Below are positions 4,203 to 7,445 of a DNA stretch of 7,445 nucleotides, piece after piece; position 1 is the stretch's first letter; each line of letters starts with the position of its first letter. A program made the translations under genes and the position numbers. The stretch is from Thermoleophilia bacterium (lineage in GTDB: Bacteria > Actinomycetota > Thermoleophilia > Miltoncostaeales > Miltoncostaeaceae), in assembly GCA_017882555.1 (NCBI GenBank), contig JADGPH010000042.1:1-7445 (forward strand), in the 5' to 3' direction. The notes beneath the pieces are model-generated. The model worked only from the letters and a program-made list of their open reading frames with translations, did no database searches and was not told where the DNA came from.

Positions 4203-6774
4203 GGCCAGCCTCCTTACCAAGATTGATGAGCTCGGACAGCGGCAGGCGCGACCCGCGCGCCCACGCTGCAGTACGTACGTCGACCGTCAGGAGGTCCGCG
4301 ACCGCCACCTCGACGTCCCAGCGCTCGACGATCGCCTCCGGCGGTCGCGCCGTGAGGGTGACGCGTACCCGGTCTGCCCCGGCGGCGAGTGTGACCGCGC
4401 GCTCGGGATTGCCCGTCTCCGCATCCGTACGCGAGAGGGCGTCGAGCACGAAGATGACACCGGGGATGTTGCCCGCGCCAGCATGCAAAATGAGGGCTTC
4501 GCGCAGGTGGGTTCGCGCTCCATCGAAGTCCCCCTGGGCCCTGAGCGTGCGACCGAGGTCGTAATGCGCGTTGGCCAACCCAAAGGTCTCGCCGACCGAT
4601 TCAAGGACACGCACCGCCTCGGAGAGGGTCGCGCAGGCGGCGATCTGATCTCCACCTCGGTGCTGCGCCATGCCGAGCGCCTGCAACGCGAGCCCGATGC
4701 GGCGCGGATCGGCGGCCTCACGGCACGTTCCGAGGGTCTCGGTGAAGATGGCTTGCGCGGCGGGCCAGTCCGCGCGCGCGGCGACAACCCACCCAAGGCT
4801 GTAGAGCACATCATTGGCACCGACGACATCACCAAGCTGGCGAAAGCCCCCAAGCGCGGTTCGATAGTCCGCCTCGGCGTCCGAATAGCGCCCTTGCCAG
4901 TACCGCAGTCCCGCGAGCTCGGCCAGTGCCCGCGCGCGGGTCTGTGGACGGGGTGCCCCAGGTGCCTTCAGCAACCGGACAAACCACTCCTCACCTTCAC
5001 GAACGTGGTCGTGTGCGAGCCAAAAGCGCGACAACCGATTCGCGATGCACAGTCCGCGCTCTGCATCGGTCTCGGCTGCCCATGACAAGGCGGCGCGCAG
5101 GTTGTCGTGCTCCCGCTCGAGAACACCGTCCTCGGATTCAGCGAACTCTCGAAACCACATCAAGTGAGCGTCGCGCAAGGCAGTGAGCTCCCCTGCCCGG
5201 CGGAGTCGCTCGAGTGCATACTCGCGAATGGTCTCGAGCATCTGAAAACGAGGCTCAGACGCGCCCGCAGCGTCGTCGCGCCGGACGAGGCCGTGGTCAA
5301 CGAGAGTCTCAAGGTTGTCCATTGCATCGGGGGCATCGGCAACGACCTCGGCCGCGTCAAGTGTCCACCCCCCGCGAAAGACCCCGAGCCGGCGCAGCAG
5401 GACCTGTGCGGGCGCGTCGAGCAGATCGTGGCTCCAGTCGATCGTTGCCCGCAAGGTCTGTTGGCGCTCCGGGGCGTCCCGGGCGCCCCCGGTCAAGAGC
5501 CGCAGACGGTCATCGAGCCGCCGAAGGACGGCTTCCGGGGTCAGGACCCGCAGCCGGGCAGCGGCAAGCTCGATGGCCAGCGGGAGTCCGTCCAGGCGTC
5601 GGCAGATGTCCGCGACGGCGGCCATATTTGCATCGGTCAGCTTGAAGTGAGGGTCAACCAGGCTCGCCCGCTCGACAAACAGACGAACCGCCTCGAACTC
5701 GCCAAGGGCCTCGGGGTCCGTGGCGATCTGCGGATCGGGGAGCGCCAGCGGTTCAAGCCGAAACTCGGTCTCGCCCCGAACGTGAAGCGGCGCGCGGCTT
5801 GTGGTCAGCACCCGTAGTTCGGGCCCGGCGGCGGCCACTCGAGCAACGAAGGGCCCCACGTCCGGGAGCTGTTCGAGATTGTCCAACAGCAGGAGCATTT
5901 GGGTGCCCGAAAGCCGGTCGATGACCACCTGCTCGGGGCTACGCTCGGGCTCCTCTGGGATTTCCAGGACCCGGGCAATCGCGGGCGCCAGCTGACCGGA
6001 CTCGCGCAAGGCCGCCAGGGGAACGAATGCGGCACCGTCGCGCAGGCTGGGCTCAAGACGCGCTGCGACCTCGATCGCAATGCTGGTTTTTCCCATGCCG
6101 CCGGGCCCTGTGACAGTGACCACGCCGGGCGACTCCAATAGAGCCGCGATCTGCTCGATCTCTCCGGCACGACCGATGAATCCCGAAACCCTCGGCGGGA
6201 GCGCCCGCACCCGAGTCCCGACGCCCCGCAACTGGGGAAAATCATTCGGCAGTCCCGCGATGCAGACCTGGAAGAGGTGCTCAGGATCGACAAGATCCTT
6301 CAGGCGATGCACGCCAAGGTCTCGGAGGGCGACATCAGACGGCAGCGCCAATGCGACGAGCCCCCGCGTCGCCGCGGAGATGACCAGCTGCCCACCATTC
6401 GCGGCGCCCGCAATCCGCGCAGCCCGATGCACGTCGAGCCCTGCGTAGTCAGCACCGGCAAATTGCGCCACCCCCGTGTGAAGCCCCATGCGAACGTGAA
6501 GCCGTACTCCCCCTGGCCACGGTGCATCCGCCAACGCACGCTGCGCGAGCACCGCACCGGCAAGCGCCCGATCCGGCGCGGAGAACGCTGCGAACACGCC
6601 GTCGCCGGCTGTGCTGACGATGACGCCGTCACTCGCCGCGATCGTCTCGCTGAGCAGCCGCTCGTGCCGGTCGAGGACCTCGAGCCACACCATCCCGAGC
6701 CGTTCGGCAAGGCGTGTTGAACCCTCGATGTCGGTAAAGAGATAGGTGACGACTCCAGCCGGCAGATCGCTCAC
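4192..6774 (-). CDS. Nucleotide-cyclase-domain / NB-ARC ATPase / TPR regulator
   Basis: An 860-residue cytosolic protein. GTG 6774 is chosen because the family typically begins a few residues before 'VTYLFTDIEGST' and GGGAG lies 7 nt upstream; the frame runs open to GTG 6870, but that extension is Arg/Pro-rich and unlike the family. Residues 8-170 form a class III adenylate/guanylate cyclase domain with metal Asp D15 and D58, Arg R120 and a likely base-reading D109. The usual Lys is Ser54 and the usual Asn is His116, so activity is doubtful. Residues 197-430 are an NB-ARC/STAND ATPase: Walker A GPGGMGKT (223-230), Walker B LLLLDN (294-299), TTSR (324-327), GLPLA (396-400). A winged-helix-like region follows, then TPR-like helical repeats (about 600-800). 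STAND proteins switch on ligand-driven oligomerisation; the ligand is unknown. No DNA-binding domain is evident. It is the first gene of an operon with the SnoaL-like gene. Confidence 0.93.
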   Translation of the reverse strand: MSDLPAGVVTYLFTDIEGSTRLAERLGMVWLEVLDRHERLLSETIAASDGVIVSTAGDGVFAAFSAPDRALAGAVLAQRALADAPWPGGVRLHVRMGLHTGVAQFAGADYAGLDVHRAARIAGAANGGQLVISAATRGLVALALPSDVALRDLGVHRLKDLVDPEHLFQVCIAGLPNDFPQLRGVGTRVRALPPRVSGFIGRAGEIEQIAALLESPGVVTVTGPGGMGKTSIAIEVAARLEPSLRDGAAFVPLAALRESGQLAPAIARVLEIPEEPERSPEQVVIDRLSGTQMLLLLDNLEQLPDVGPFVARVAAAGPELRVLTTSRAPLHVRGETEFRLEPLALPDPQIATDPEALGEFEAVRLFVERASLVDPHFKLTDANMAAVADICRRLDGLPLAIELAAARLRVLTPEAVLRRLDDRLRLLTGGARDAPERQQTLRATIDWSHDLLDAPAQVLLRRLGVFRGGWTLDAAEVVADAPDAMDNLETLVDHGLVRRDDAAGASEPRFQMLETIREYALERLRRAGELTALRDAHLMWFREFAESEDGVLEREHDNLRAALSWAAETDAERGLCIANRLSRFWLAHDHVREGEEWFVRLLKAPGAPRPQTRARALAELAGLRYWQGRYSDAEADYRTALGGFRQLGDVVGANDVLYSLGWVVAARADWPAAQAIFTETLGTCREAADPRRIGLALQALGMAQHRGGDQIAACATLSEAVRVLESVGETFGLANAHYDLGRTLRAQGDFDGARTHLREALILHAGAGNIPGVIFVLDALSRTDAETGNPERAVTLAAGADRVRVTLTARPPEAIVERWDVEVAVADLLTVDVRTAAWARGSRLPLSELINLGKEAGHVE
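4209..4215 (-). promoter_or_regulatory. Strong ribosome-binding site for the SnoaL-like gene, inside the upstream gene
   Basis: AAGGAGG on the - strand is a full Shine-Dalgarno match with a 6-nt spacer to ATG 4202. It lies within the last codons of the cyclase/NB-ARC gene (its Gly-Lys-Glu-Ala codons). It decides the start of the SnoaL-like gene and supports translational coupling. Confidence 0.85.
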
Positions 6775-7302
6775 GACCCGACTCCCGACCGGAGGCCCGA
6801 CGCGCGTTTCATGCACCCGCGTCGGGGAGATCGACAGCTGCAGCCATGCCTCACGACCGCACTGGAGCACGTGTGTATCGGGCCAGCAGTACCCGAGTTG
6901 CCCGAGAATACGCGCACAGCACGCCTCCTGGGGGACCGATCTGGCATCGGCGCGAGTCGCGTGATCGCCCCATCATCCCCTTGGATCCGGGCTCCCTCCA
7001 TGGTGTGAATATAGACCCAGTTTCCGGGCGGCGGCGTGGCACAACCGGATCACGCCGTGCGGACAGGCGGCCGGATCTTGGTCAGCGAACATCTGCCCCA
7101 CATCACGGTGGGAACACGTGTGAACTTGCGAGAAGTGAATACCCGTGTGTGCAGAAGGGTTACTTCCTTTGTCTGCCCCGCGAGGTCACCCTTCCAAACC
7201 GAATGTCGTGGGTCCGAGCCCCGTCTCCCGCTGTGCATTCTCAGGGCTTTCCCACTCCACCGGGGCCCCGTGCTCCAAACGGCCGGGCGAGCGGCTCCGC
7301 GC
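6775..7302. other. Non-coding stretch upstream of the cyclase/NB-ARC gene
   Basis: No convincing gene is seen on either strand. The - strand leader of the regulator lies here. A TATATT hexamer (7008-7013, - strand) is the most AT-rich promoter-like element, but it has no -35 at the right distance. Small inverted repeats are present: CCGAT-ctggc-ATCGG (6936-6950), GCGTG/CACGC (7034-7038 and 7051-7055) and the palindrome ACACGTGT (7114-7121). CCGGATC occurs twice (7045-7051 and 7071-7077). A tRNA-Gly-like 3' half (7185-7232) is listed separately. Antisense frames across it give the Arg/Asp/Pro-rich pseudo-proteins typical of tRNA DNA. Confidence 0.4.
7185..7232 (+). other. tRNA-Gly-like 3' half (decayed tRNA or attachment-site remnant)
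   Basis: The sequence follows bacterial tRNA-Gly from the anticodon arm to the 3' end. GTCACC (7185-7190) is followed by loop CTTCCAA with anticodon TCC (Gly), then GAATGTC and a T-arm GTGGG-TCCGAGC-CCCGT (7208-7224), then acceptor strand CTCCCGC and discriminator T7232. Gly tRNAs recalled from memory read GTCACC...GGTGAATGTCGTGGGT and end TCTCCCGCT, a close match. The 3' side of the anticodon stem is ACCGA instead of GGTGA, so three of five pairs are lost. The D-arm and the 5' acceptor strand (expected GCGGGAG) are missing upstream. CCA is not encoded. It is not a working tRNA. Confidence 0.6.
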
Positions 7303-7445
7303 TTAGCCGGCCCGCGTCAAGTGCGCAGCCGAGAGGTCATGTGCGTCGTCCTCGGGCACCACGGTGACATCGTCCAGTTGACCTGTCAGGGCTGCCCAGG
7401 CCGGGGCCTCCTGCGCGGTCCGGTCACGCGCGAGGCGCTCGCTGG
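7303..7445 (-). CDS. C-terminal tail of an unrecognised protein, cut by the right edge
   Basis: The - strand frame is open from the right edge to TAA at 7303-7305, giving 46 residues with a normal protein composition (ERLARDRTAQEAPAWAALTG, then DDVTVVPEDDAHDLSAAHL) and about 80% GC at third positions. A Trp-containing likely helix is followed by an acidic tail. I do not recognise the family. A + strand frame from ATG 7339 also stays open to the edge, but it is richer in Cys, His and Gly and its GAGAGG is only 2-3 nt from the ATG, so I prefer the - strand. If real, the gene is oriented like the cyclase/NB-ARC operon and lies upstream of it, separated by more than 500 bp. Confidence 0.45.
   Translation of the reverse strand, partial: SERLARDRTAQEAPAWAALTGQLDDVTVVPEDDAHDLSAAHLTRAG

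Noticed and set aside
3991..5085. A 364-residue open frame on the + strand opposite the regulator
   Set aside because: It is antisense to the SnoaL-like gene and the TPR region, which have recognisable domains. Its length reflects GC-rich codon usage.
6775..6870. N-terminal extension of the cyclase/NB-ARC protein to GTG 6870
   Set aside because: The added 32 residues resemble no part of the family, and GTG 6774 has a Shine-Dalgarno-like GGGAG at good spacing and the usual family N-terminus.
7050..7445. Functional tRNA gene or CRISPR array near the right edge
   Set aside because: The tRNA-like piece lacks the 5' half and has a broken anticodon stem. No regularly spaced repeats exist anywhere in the window.

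Overview
The window is GC-rich bacterial DNA with high third-position GC, GTG as well as ATG starts, and one gene that looks leaderless. It carries a nucleotide-cyclase/NB-ARC/TPR regulator, a receiver-thioredoxin reductase fusion and small alpha/beta barrel proteins. That gene mix is typical of Terrabacteria with large regulatory genomes (Actinobacteria, Chloroflexi and related lineages). This placement is inference; nothing here fixes a genus.

Layout. The left edge (3-284) holds the C-terminal tail of an unrecognised + strand gene. A non-coding stretch follows, then a small + strand alpha/beta protein (683-973). Positions 974-1531 are a decayed region with adjacent palindromes, a fragment of an IS3-type transposase C-terminus, an 11-bp tandem duplication and the 3' half of a tRNA-like sequence. 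A small - strand protein resembling antibiotic-biosynthesis-monooxygenase folds occupies 1532-1840. It is divergent from a large + strand flavoprotein (2083-3822), which fuses a receiver-like domain, a glutaredoxin-like domain and a thioredoxin-reductase-like domain. The 242-bp divergent region carries an 11-bp perfect inverted repeat directly upstream of a promoter that fits a leaderless GTG start.

Tail-to-tail with the flavoprotein, only 5 bp away, is a - strand two-gene operon. A class III cyclase/NB-ARC/TPR regulator (4192-6774) overlaps by 11 nt a SnoaL-like protein (3828-4202), whose strong ribosome-binding site lies inside the regulator's coding end. The right 670 bp are mostly non-coding. 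They contain a tRNA-Gly-like 3' half at 7185-7232 and, at the very edge, the tail of an unrecognised - strand gene.

The most notable point is that several signalling and redox modules keep their folds but have lost canonical catalytic residues. The receiver lacks the phospho-acceptor Asp and the conserved Thr and Lys. The glutaredoxin-like and reductase domains both lack CxxC. The cyclase domain lacks the substrate Lys and the transition-state Asn. The cluster may therefore work by ligand sensing and flavin chemistry rather than standard phosphorelay, dithiol or cAMP chemistry. A working link between the flavoprotein and the regulator operon is suggested only by proximity. Decayed IS and tRNA pieces on both sides suggest that mobile elements have been active at this locus.
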